From positions 203 to 9,094 of the forward strand of contig DJRM01000056.1 in assembly GCA_002440085.1 (NCBI GenBank): a stretch of 8,892 bases of DNA, given 5' to 3'. Shown one piece after another: positions 1 to 5,798 of the stretch. The notes beneath the pieces are model-generated. The model was not told the origin of the DNA, ran no database searches, and saw nothing but the letters and a program-made list of their open reading frames with translations. Source of the DNA: Bacteroidales bacterium UBA6360. Lineage in GTDB: Bacteria > Bacteroidota > Bacteroidia > Bacteroidales > UBA932. Position 1 is the first letter of the stretch. Every line of letters begins with the position of its first letter. Both the position numbers and the translations under genes were made by a program.

Positions 1-1345
1 AGACCTGGGGCTCTATTTCAACGCGTTTGACGAGTTCGTCAAGAGAGCCAATCCCAACTCTGACCTCAAGGGAATTTATTCCCACATCAAGATAGGCCAG
101 CCTTTGGAGAAGGAAGGACGCATCGAAAAAGTTCTCACGCCGGGGCAGATGATTGTATGCCAGATTGTCAAGGAACCGATTTCTACAAAGGGATCCAGAC
201 TTACAGCTGAAATTTCATTGGCAGGACGCAACATTGTACTTCTTCCATTTGCGGAAAAGGTCAGTGTATCACAGAAAATCGCTTCGAAAGAAGAAAAGAA
301 ACGGCTTGAAACGCTTGTGAAGAGCATTCTTCCGCGCAACTACGGGGCAATTATCCGGACCGCTGCGGAGGGCAGAAATGCCGCGGTACTTGACGCCGAG
401 GTCATGTCTCTCATCGAGAAATGGGAGAGTTCATGGAAAAAGATTGCCTCGTCCAAGAAAGTACAGCTTCTCTTCACCGAGTACAGCAAGACAACCACGA
501 TTCTCAGGGATCTCCTCAACGACTCGTTCAGCAACATCTACATCAACAACGAGAAGATTTTCGAGGAAACACGCAAGTACATTTCGCTCATTTCTCCGGA
601 TCAGGAGAAAATCGTGAAGCTCTACGAGGGCAAGGAACCTATCTTTGACCATTTTGAGGTCACTCGGCAGATAAAGAGTTCCTTCGGAAAGGTCGTGCCG
701 CTGAGGCAGGGGGCCTATCTCGTCATCGAGCACACGGAGGCGCTGCATGTGGTTGACGTCAACAGCGGAACGAGAGCCAAGAACAAGGAACAGGAACAGA
801 ACACCTACGACGTGAACTGCTATGCTGCGGAGGAGATAGCCCGTCAGCTGAGGCTTCGGGATATGGGCGGGATTGTAATCGTCGACTTCATCGACATGGA
901 GTCCGGAGAGCACCGCAACCAGCTCTACAAGTATATGCAGCAGTTGATGGAAGGGGACAGGGCGAAGCATAACGTGCTGCCGCTCACCAAGTTCGGCCTG
1001 ATGCAGATTACCCGCCAGAGAGTACGTCCGGCAATCGAGCTGAACACTCTGGAGGTTTGTCCGGTCTGCCACGGCACCGGAAAGATTTCTTCGAGCATTG
1101 TGATAGACGAGGACATAGAAAGGAAACTCTCCAACTATGTCGTGGACAGGAAGATGACATCACTGACTCTGAAGGTCGGGCCGATTCTCGGCGCCTACCT
1201 CACGAAGTCCGACGGCCTTTTCAAGGGAAGCATCCTTGACCGGTGGAAGAAGAAGTACAAGTGCAGGCTGAAGATGGAGACATCTTCGGACTTCACTGTC
1301 CTGCAGAATGAATTCTATGATGAGAAAGGGGCTCGACTTGAATAG
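1..1345 (+). CDS. rng: Ribonuclease G / RNase E family endoribonuclease, 5' end outside the window
   Basis: The reading frame is open from base 2 to the TAG at 1343-1345, giving 447 residues. It enters inside the S1 RNA-binding domain (DLGLYFNAFDEF follows the usual FLHYLDLG region), so I estimate that some 60-75 N-terminal residues are missing. A TTG at 104 is not the true start. RNase E/G enzymes cut single-stranded RNA at 5'-monophosphate-bearing substrates in rRNA maturation and mRNA decay, in the cytoplasm. The DNase I-like catalytic centre is intact: the DVNSG motif (755-769) and DFIDM motif (884-898) place the two metal-binding aspartates 43 residues apart, as in E. coli RNase E D303 and D346. 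CPVCHGTG (1058-1081) is the zinc-link CPxC pair, 101 residues after the first aspartate, also as in RNase E. The C-terminus ends soon after the FYDEKG segment with no long scaffold tail, which indicates an RNase G-type rather than a degradosome RNase E. The gene ends directly in an intrinsic terminator. Confidence 0.95.
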   Translation, partial: DLGLYFNAFDEFVKRANPNSDLKGIYSHIKIGQPLEKEGRIEKVLTPGQMIVCQIVKEPISTKGSRLTAEISLAGRNIVLLPFAEKVSVSQKIASKEEKKRLETLVKSILPRNYGAIIRTAAEGRNAAVLDAEVMSLIEKWESSWKKIASSKKVQLLFTEYSKTTTILRDLLNDSFSNIYINNEKIFEETRKYISLISPDQEKIVKLYEGKEPIFDHFEVTRQIKSSFGKVVPLRQGAYLVIEHTEALHVVDVNSGTRAKNKEQEQNTYDVNCYAAEEIARQLRLRDMGGIVIVDFIDMESGEHRNQLYKYMQQLMEGDRAKHNVLPLTKFGLMQITRQRVRPAIELNTLEVCPVCHGTGKISSSIVIDEDIERKLSNYVVDRKMTSLTLKVGPILGAYLTKSDGLFKGSILDRWKKKYKCRLKMETSSDFTVLQNEFYDEKGARLE

Positions 1346-1360
1346 TCGAACCCCTTTTTT
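1325..1360 (+). terminator. Intrinsic terminator of the RNase G gene
   Basis: AAAGGGGCTCGAC pairs with GTCGAACCCCTTT, a stem of about 13 bp with one C/A mismatch at 1332/1350, around a 7-nt loop (1338-1344). Six Ts at 1355-1360 follow. The hairpin contains the rng stop codon itself, so the last codons of the gene form the left arm. A convergent gene ends at 1419, so the same hairpin may also stop minus-strand transcripts. In that direction the T-tract is only TTT followed by CTCATCAT, so the reverse terminator would be weaker. Confidence 0.88.
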
Positions 1361-1418
1361 CATATTTTCGTCCATTGCTTTCAGAGGCTGTCCTGGAGCA
1401 CTGCCCGGGCGCTTTCTT

Positions 1419-2093
1419 TCAGTTTCTCCTGGTCGCGATTCCAATATAATACAGGAGTGTTGCGATGGAGCCTATGGCGGCGATGACGTAGGTGTAGGCA
1501 GCCCACTTGAGGGCATCTATTGCCATCGGACGCGTGCGGTCATCGGCGATTCCGGCATTTGTCAGCCAGCTGACCGCTCTGGAGCTTGCGTTGATTTCGC
1601 ACGGGAGCGTGACGAGGCTGAAGAGTGTCGTCATCGCGAAGAGCGCAATCCCGAACCAGAGGATTGCCGGGAAAGAGTTGATCAGTATCACGCCTAACAG
1701 CAGAACCCACTGCACTGTCATATTGCTGAAGTTGACCACAGGGACAAGGGCACTGCGAAGTCTTACGGGTGCATAGCCCTGCGCATACTGGACAACGTGC
1801 CCACACTCATGCGCCGCGACCGCTGCCGCCGCTATCGAGGTGCTGGAGTAGACCGCGTCGCTCAGGTTCACTGTCTTGCTCCTCGGGTCGAAATGGTCGG
1901 TGAGCACACCGTTGGTCCGGCGTATCTGCACATTGTGAATTCCGTACCATTCCAGCATCTTCGCCGCCACCTGTGCTCCTGTAAGGCCGCTCGGATTCGG
2001 CACTTTGGCGTATTTGCTGAACTTGCTTTCCAAAACCTGCTGGACTGCAAAACTCAGCAGCATCACAGCAATGACTATTACCCAAATGTTCAT
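1419..2093 (-). CDS. YugP-like neutral zinc metallopeptidase, integral membrane
   Basis: A 224-residue protein matching the YugP / putative neutral zinc metallopeptidase family (Zn_peptidase_2, usually about 225-230 residues). It opens with a hydrophobic segment (residues 2-17). A cytosol- or membrane-proximal domain follows with the zincin motif HECGH at 95-99 (HExxH, with two zinc-binding histidines and the catalytic glutamate E96). The downstream glutamate E166 in CEINASSRA is in the position of the family's third zinc ligand. Two hydrophobic stretches (about 116-162) lie between these motifs, and another (about 197-219) ends the protein. Substrates of this family are not well established; a role in membrane-protein turnover is inference. 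The start ATG (2091-2093) is preceded by a purine-rich AAGAGAG a few bases upstream, and 13 bp separate it from the stop of the DJ-1 family gene, so the two are probably co-transcribed. The stop is TGA at 1419-1421. Confidence 0.9.
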   Translation of the reverse strand: MNIWVIVIAVMLLSFAVQQVLESKFSKYAKVPNPSGLTGAQVAAKMLEWYGIHNVQIRRTNGVLTDHFDPRSKTVNLSDAVYSSTSIAAAAVAAHECGHVVQYAQGYAPVRLRSALVPVVNFSNMTVQWVLLLGVILINSFPAILWFGIALFAMTTLFSLVTLPCEINASSRAVSWLTNAGIADDRTRPMAIDALKWAAYTYVIAAIGSIATLLYYIGIATRRN

Positions 2094-2106
2094 ATTCTCT
2101 CTTGTT

Positions 2107-2685
2107 TTACAGCATTATTGCCTTGGCAACGCGCTCTGCCTCATCCTTTCCGGCAGCGGCGGCCACAATTGCAAGGCCGAACGCAATCGCGTGCCCGGCT
2201 CCGCGTGAAGTTATGAGATTTCTATCAACAACCACGCCATCGTTCATCTCCACAGTTGCCCCCGCATCTTCTATCTCCTTCTCAAAGCCTGCGTAGCAGC
2301 ACATCCTGCGCCCCTTGAGACCGTTCAGTTTTCCGAGGACAACGCTCGGCGCGGCGCAGATGGCTGCCGTGATGCCGCCCTTGTCGAAGTGATTCTGTGC
2401 CAAGGAGATGAGCTCCTTCTTTTCCGAGAGGTTGGTCGAACCCGGCATCCCTCCCGGGAATGCAAGCACACTATGTTTATCAATTCCCTCAGTTTCAATT
2501 TCTTCCATAAATTCGTCCCAATTCAGGTCTGCCATAATCCCGATTCCGTGGGAACTGTGGACGAGGTGTTCTTCGGTGATGGAGACGGTCTTTGTCTTGA
2601 GGCCGCCGCGCGTCATCATGTCAACGGGGCACATTGCCTCCGCGATCTCAAATCCTTCTGCAAGAAAAAGATAATTTACAGTCAT
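2107..2685 (-). CDS. DJ-1/PfpI family protein (DJ-1 / YajL-like)
   Basis: A 192-residue protein, close in length to human DJ-1 (189) and bacterial YajL. From the chosen ATG the conserved acidic residue E16 lies in LAEGFEIAEA. The nucleophilic cysteine C110 sits at the nucleophile elbow in AAICAAPSVVL, the usual ICAAP motif of the DJ-1 branch. LAFPGGMPG (74-82) forms the oxyanion region, and SRGAGHAIAFGLAIV (160-174) matches the family's terminal segment. DJ-1-like proteins are cytosolic and are linked to oxidative-stress defence, and have been proposed to act on glyoxal-modified substrates; which activity applies here is not determined by the sequence. A GTG eight codons upstream (2707-2709) could extend the frame. 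I prefer the ATG at 2685 because family members start just before this beta strand and neither site has a clear Shine-Dalgarno. The stop TAA is 13 bp before the metallopeptidase start. The divergent neighbour is alanine racemase. Confidence 0.92.
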   Translation of the reverse strand: MTVNYLFLAEGFEIAEAMCPVDMMTRGGLKTKTVSITEEHLVHSSHGIGIMADLNWDEFMEEIETEGIDKHSVLAFPGGMPGSTNLSEKKELISLAQNHFDKGGITAAICAAPSVVLGKLNGLKGRRMCCYAGFEKEIEDAGATVEMNDGVVVDRNLITSRGAGHAIAFGLAIVAAAAGKDEAERVAKAIML

Positions 2686-2830
2686 ATTTTCGTTTATTAT
2701 TGTCCGCACTTGCGAAAATTGTGGCTTTTGACAATGCCGATGCTATTGCCGAAACCGTTGATTATACGGCAAAAGCCGTGCAAATCTTCGTCTTGTTCAG
2801 AAAAAACGACGGAAATCCATTAAAAAATGG

Positions 2831-2838
2831 TACTTTTG
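2831..2838 (+). promoter_or_regulatory. Candidate -7 box of the alanine racemase promoter
   Basis: TACTTTTG matches the Bacteroidota -7 consensus TAnnTTTG exactly, about 60 bp before the racemase ATG, giving a predicted leader of roughly 50 nt. No TTTG or TTG -33 box lies at the expected 19-21 bp spacing; the sequence there is A-rich. The -33 box is often weak in this phylum, so this is a candidate only. The rest of the 212-bp divergent gap (2686-2897) holds no gene I can support. Confidence 0.45.
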
Positions 2839-2897
2839 CAGCCGGTTTGTAGGCGGGAGGCACAATGTGTGGTTTCCGCACGAAAATGTAGAAGATT

Positions 2898-4019
2898 ATG
2901 TTTGGAGAGAACGATTTCTCGCGCCTTGAGCTCAGCCTCCCGGCCTGCGAGTCCAACTATAAGTATTTCAGAAACTTGCTAAAGCCTGAGACCAAACTGC
3001 TTGTGCTCGTCAAGGCCAATGCCTACGGGCATGGCGCTGTGGAGTTCTCGCGTCTGATGGAAAAGGCCGGGGCGGACTATCTTGCCGTGGCCTATCCTGT
3101 CGAGGGAATGGAACTGCGCGCGGCCGGCATCCACAAGCCGATACTCGTGCTTACTGCCGGTACGGACTTTTTCAATGAAATCATCGACAACAATCTTGAA
3201 CCGAGCATCCCGAACCTCTGTTCTCTGAAGGCTCTGTGCGAGATTCTTGAACAGCGTGAGGTGCATAACTATCCTGTTCATATAAAGCTTGACACGGGGA
3301 TGCATCGTCTCGGATTCATGACGTCGGAACTCGCTGAATTAGAGGCATATCTTGCCTCCATCGACCGCGTGAAAGTCAAGTCCATATTCTCCCATCTCGC
3401 TGCGGCGGAGGATCCGGAAAGCGACGCCTTTACACTCGGCCAGATTGAGATGTTCAACCGCAATGCCACGGCGCTGACTGATTCATTGGGCTATAAGCCG
3501 ATGTGGCACATACTCAATTCCGCCGGCATTGAGAGATTTCCTCAGTATCAGTACGATATGGTGCGCCTCGGCATCGGAATCTATGGTGTGAGCGCGCTTC
3601 CGGGCGTACAGCTTGCCCCGGTGGCGTCGTTCAAGTGCAAAATACTTCAAATTAAGAACCTGAAGCCTGAGGACGGAACGATAGGCTACGGGCGCCACGG
3701 GCAGATCGCTCCGGAAGGCACGACAATCGCCACCATTCCGGTAGGCTACGCTGACGGCATTGACAGGCATCTGGGCTGCGGGCACTGCTCCTTCCTGCTG
3801 AACGGTCGTAGGGTGCCTACAATCGGGAACATCTGTATGGATATGTGCATGCTTGATATTACGGGCGTGCCTGCGCAGGTGGGCGACACCGTGACCATAT
3901 TCGGAAAGGAGCCTACAATATCCGAGCTCGCGGACATTCTCGGCACCATTCCTTATGAAATCCTTACCTCAGTTCCGCGCCGCATCGAGCGCGTGGTCAT
4001 TTCAGGACCTGCGGAGTGA
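2898..4019 (+). CDS. alr: Alanine racemase, stand-alone, PLP-dependent
   Basis: A complete 373-residue fold-III alanine racemase, which interconverts L- and D-alanine in the cytoplasm to supply D-Ala for peptidoglycan. The PLP-binding lysine is K39 in VKANAYGHG. K130 in HIKLDTGMHRLGF corresponds to the carbamylated lysine, and R137 follows it. The catalytic tyrosine region is TIGYGR (Y264), then PVGYADG (281-287), and NICMDM (311-316) is the substrate-entry CMD motif. The N-terminal TIM barrel spans about 1-235 and the C-terminal beta domain about 240-373. The ATG at 2898 is fixed by an in-frame TAG at 2889-2891, so no upstream extension such as a MurF domain is possible. Many Bacteroidales carry a bifunctional MurF-Alr fusion; this one is separate. 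No strong Shine-Dalgarno is seen, only GAAG. The gene ends with TGA just before a bidirectional hairpin and seems to be monocistronic. Confidence 0.96.
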   Translation: MFGENDFSRLELSLPACESNYKYFRNLLKPETKLLVLVKANAYGHGAVEFSRLMEKAGADYLAVAYPVEGMELRAAGIHKPILVLTAGTDFFNEIIDNNLEPSIPNLCSLKALCEILEQREVHNYPVHIKLDTGMHRLGFMTSELAELEAYLASIDRVKVKSIFSHLAAAEDPESDAFTLGQIEMFNRNATALTDSLGYKPMWHILNSAGIERFPQYQYDMVRLGIGIYGVSALPGVQLAPVASFKCKILQIKNLKPEDGTIGYGRHGQIAPEGTTIATIPVGYADGIDRHLGCGHCSFLLNGRRVPTIGNICMDMCMLDITGVPAQVGDTVTIFGKEPTISELADILGTIPYEILTSVPRRIERVVISGPAE

Positions 4020-4040
4020 CGGAACTGTATGGAAACAATA

Positions 4041-4078
4041 AACCCGGCCGAAGTCTAATGCTTATGGTCGGGTTGTTT
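4041..4078. terminator. Bidirectional terminator hairpin between alr and the nuclease gene
   Basis: AACCCGGCC (4041-4049) pairs with GGTCGGGTT (4066-4074), nine base pairs including one G-T wobble, around a 16-nt loop that can form a small inner stem (AAG/CTT at 4051-4053 and 4061-4063). On the plus strand it is followed by the T-rich GTTTCGTT. On the minus strand it is followed by TTATTGTTT. It lies between two convergent stop codons (4017-4019 and 4081-4083), the position expected for a shared terminator. Confidence 0.75.
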
Positions 4079-4080
4079 CG

Positions 4081-5685
4081 TTACAGCCCCCAGTCGGAAG
4101 CCTTAAAGCTATTCTTCGGAGCATTAGGCACGTTAACGAAATAGGTGAACCCGGTGAGTTTTTCAAGTTCAGAGACGGAGATCATGTCTTTAGCGCTCAA
4201 CTTGTAGTTTACTCCTTTCTCCTTTTTTGTCGTTTCATGGCGGAGCACGTATGCGACACACTGAAGCTCATCTGCAGAGCACTGCGCCACAGACTTTCCT
4301 GTGTTGCCCTTCTTTGTGCGGAGCATCGCATAATAGAACATTGTCGGCATGCTCACGTCCGAGCGTCCTCCGAACTGGATCGTCTTTGGACTGTTTGTCT
4401 TGCCGTACACGTCTGTGTATTTGTCGAAATAACAGCCTATTACAATATAGAGACTATCGTTGCATACCTTTGTGTCCACCCAGTCTTCCAATGTGTTCCA
4501 AGGTGCTCCTCCGGTGTTGAAGCCGTCGGAATCCTGCGGCGCAATGTTGGAGTAGTAGAAGACTTGTCTGTTAGTTGCAGTAGAGGATGTCCTCTCCTTT
4601 GAACCAAGCATGTGTCCCTTATTGCATCCGCCTCCGGTCTTCTTTGACGAGTATTGGATGTTTGACGGAATATACGGATCCTTACCGTAGGCATTAGTTC
4701 TTTCTGCTTGGTCTATCGGATGCAGTTTGTTGTGCCTGATGGCTGCAACCCAGACCGGACAATGATGCTTTGCACTGAAACAAACAGTGTAATTGCGGGC
4801 CTTTTTTCCATTGTGTGCATATTTTTCCGGACCCTCGCAAAGATGGTATGCATAGTAAAGGTCACTGTTGTGCTTGTCTATTCTGAATTTGTTGTTCTGG
4901 AGAGTTGAACTTATTGCGGGGAGTTCAAACCATCCGCATCCGTCCATGTCTTCCGGAATTTCCGGATTCGGACCAGGTTCAGGTTCAGGTTCCGGATTTG
5001 GTTCTGGGTTCGGGTCGGGATTAGGCTCAGGTGTCGGTTCCGGTTCGTCCTCACCGCCAATTTCGCCGGTCGAGAAATTCCTTTTCATCAATGTGACAGG
5101 TTTCTGCCCGTTCGGGTTGTAGAAGCGGAAGAATGGACCGCTTACGTTTCTCTGCAGTGTCTTGCTGCCGTTCCCGACTTTCATTGAAATCTTTCCGTCC
5201 GTGCAGCTTATGTCCCAGGTGTATGTCGCGGCCTCGAATGTTTCGGATTTTATTATATTTTTCTGTGAGCCTCCGTTCTGTCCGATGTATCCTACGCCAG
5301 TCACGTAGATTGAGTATCCGGCATCGACCTTTTCTATGATAGCCTTGTGGTTGTCTGCCAAGTTTGCTGGAATGCCCTTCTCGAAATCAACGTTTTCCAG
5401 CGTCTCCGTATATCCTTTGCCAAGTTCGAAATCGCTGAACACCTCAAGGCTTGTTTCATTGCTTTTATAGCCTATCAGCCAGTCTCCGCTCCAGTCGCTC
5501 TGCTCTGTGGTGACTACAGAATAGTAACATTCGGAAGGGGAAGGCTTGTCGTCGTCATCATCATCGGGGGTGGCAGAAATTTCATTGTTGTCTTTGGAAT
5601 TGTCCGGGCTGTCGGGAGCGAGCCTGTCGCATCCTCCCAAAAAGAGAACTAACATTGCCGCGATTGCGGAACATGTCTTTTTCAT
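4081..5685 (-). CDS. Lipoprotein with C-terminal DNA/RNA non-specific endonuclease domain
   Basis: 534 residues with an SPII signal (LFLGGC, lipidated C19). A short linker contains six aspartates (D41-D46). A beta-rich N-terminal region (about 52-203) starts YYSVVTT with WSGDWLIGY and GYIG elements and ends FFRFYNPNGQKPVTLMKR; it resembles accessory domains of Bacteroidales surface proteins, though I cannot name the family. A Pro/Glu/Asn linker (about 213-245) follows. The last 285 residues match the Serratia-nuclease (NUC, beta-beta-alpha-metal) family. GCNKGHM carries the general-base histidine H358. SNIAPQ (379-384) follows, and N390 and E400 in the FNTGGAPWNTLE segment correspond to Serratia N119 and E127. 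The family's DRGH is NKGH here, with Lys in place of Arg. The domain is rich in cysteine (nine). It probably degrades extracellular nucleic acid at the cell envelope for nutrients, which is inference. It has its own promoter and leader hairpin and is read in the same direction as the ABC-F gene 113 bp upstream. Confidence 0.88.
   Translation of the reverse strand: MKKTCSAIAAMLVLFLGGCDRLAPDSPDNSKDNNEISATPDDDDDDKPSPSECYYSVVTTEQSDWSGDWLIGYKSNETSLEVFSDFELGKGYTETLENVDFEKGIPANLADNHKAIIEKVDAGYSIYVTGVGYIGQNGGSQKNIIKSETFEAATYTWDISCTDGKISMKVGNGSKTLQRNVSGPFFRFYNPNGQKPVTLMKRNFSTGEIGGEDEPEPTPEPNPDPNPEPNPEPEPEPGPNPEIPEDMDGCGWFELPAISSTLQNNKFRIDKHNSDLYYAYHLCEGPEKYAHNGKKARNYTVCFSAKHHCPVWVAAIRHNKLHPIDQAERTNAYGKDPYIPSNIQYSSKKTGGGCNKGHMLGSKERTSSTATNRQVFYYSNIAPQDSDGFNTGGAPWNTLEDWVDTKVCNDSLYIVIGCYFDKYTDVYGKTNSPKTIQFGGRSDVSMPTMFYYAMLRTKKGNTGKSVAQCSADELQCVAYVLRHETTKKEKGVNYKLSAKDMISVSELEKLTGFTYFVNVPNAPKNSFKASDWGL
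4951..5049 (-). repeat. Hexanucleotide-type repeats encoding a Pro-Glu/Asn/Asp linker
   Basis: This is the part of the nuclease gene coding for residues 213-245, a series of Pro-X dipeptides with X mostly Glu, Asn or Asp. On the plus strand it appears as variants of GGTTCAGGTTC, GGTTCCGGA and GGTTCGGG repeated with a 6-bp period. It forms a flexible, acidic spacer between the N-terminal domain and the nuclease domain. Slippage in such an array would change linker length in steps of two residues without breaking the frame. Confidence 0.8.
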
Positions 5686-5713
5686 ATTTCAGTGTTTGTT
5701 AATTTTATAAAAT

Positions 5714-5737
5714 AGGGAATGAATTGTCTCATTCCCT
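5714..5737 (-). promoter_or_regulatory. Perfect hairpin in the predicted leader of the nuclease mRNA
   Basis: AGGGAATGA and TCATTCCCT are exact reverse complements (nine base pairs) separated by six bases (5723-5728). Read on the minus strand the hairpin is followed by ATTTTATAAAATT. It lies between the nuclease promoter box (5754-5761) and the ATG (5685), so it would form about ten bases from the predicted 5' end of that transcript. It also lies downstream of the ABC-F stop (5799) and could end ABC-F transcripts. A terminator, an attenuator and a 5' stabilising stem are all possible. The T-tract is short and interrupted, which weakens the simple terminator reading. Confidence 0.6.
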
Positions 5738-5753
5738 TACTGGTCATCTCGGA

Positions 5754-5784
5754 CAAATGTACGATTTAATTCTTATATTTCAAT
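5754..5784 (-). promoter_or_regulatory. Bacteroidota-type promoter of the nuclease gene
   Basis: On the minus strand, ATTG (plus-strand bases 5781-5784) is followed after 19 bp by TACATTTG (5754-5761), an exact match to the -7 consensus TAnnTTTG with the -33 TTG core at the expected spacing. The predicted start of transcription is near 5746-5748, giving a leader of about 60 nt with a hairpin in it. This is the best-formed promoter in the window and argues that the nuclease is transcribed independently of the ABC-F gene upstream. Confidence 0.7.
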
Positions 5785-5798
5785 GACATTCGCCCTTT

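Noticed and set aside
431..1072. Open frame of 213 codons on the minus strand
   Set aside because: It lies entirely inside the RNase G gene on the opposite strand, has no recognisable domain, and RNase G motifs are intact in the other frame.
1403..1410. GCCCGGGC palindrome between the rng and metallopeptidase stops
   Set aside because: An eight-base palindrome in GC-rich DNA with no neighbouring structure; expected by chance.
2766..2779. Small hairpin ACGGC-AAAA-GCCGT in the DJ-1 / alr gap
   Set aside because: Only five base pairs with no T-tract and no link to a start codon; too short to call a terminator or operator.
2780..2787. Minus-strand AAGATTTG as a -7 box for the DJ-1 family gene
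   Set aside because: One consensus position (the first T) is wrong and no -33 TTG lies at the right spacing, so I do not call a promoter there.
2634..2852. Plus-strand frame of 72 codons crossing the DJ-1 / alr gap
   Set aside because: Half overlaps the DJ-1 gene antisense, the start has no support, and no family is recognisable. The region is better explained as a divergent promoter region.
4868..5122. Plus-strand frame encoding a Gly-Ser repeat protein
   Set aside because: The GSGSG pattern is the complement of the Pro-Glu/Asn codons of the nuclease linker, so it is a by-product of the repeat.
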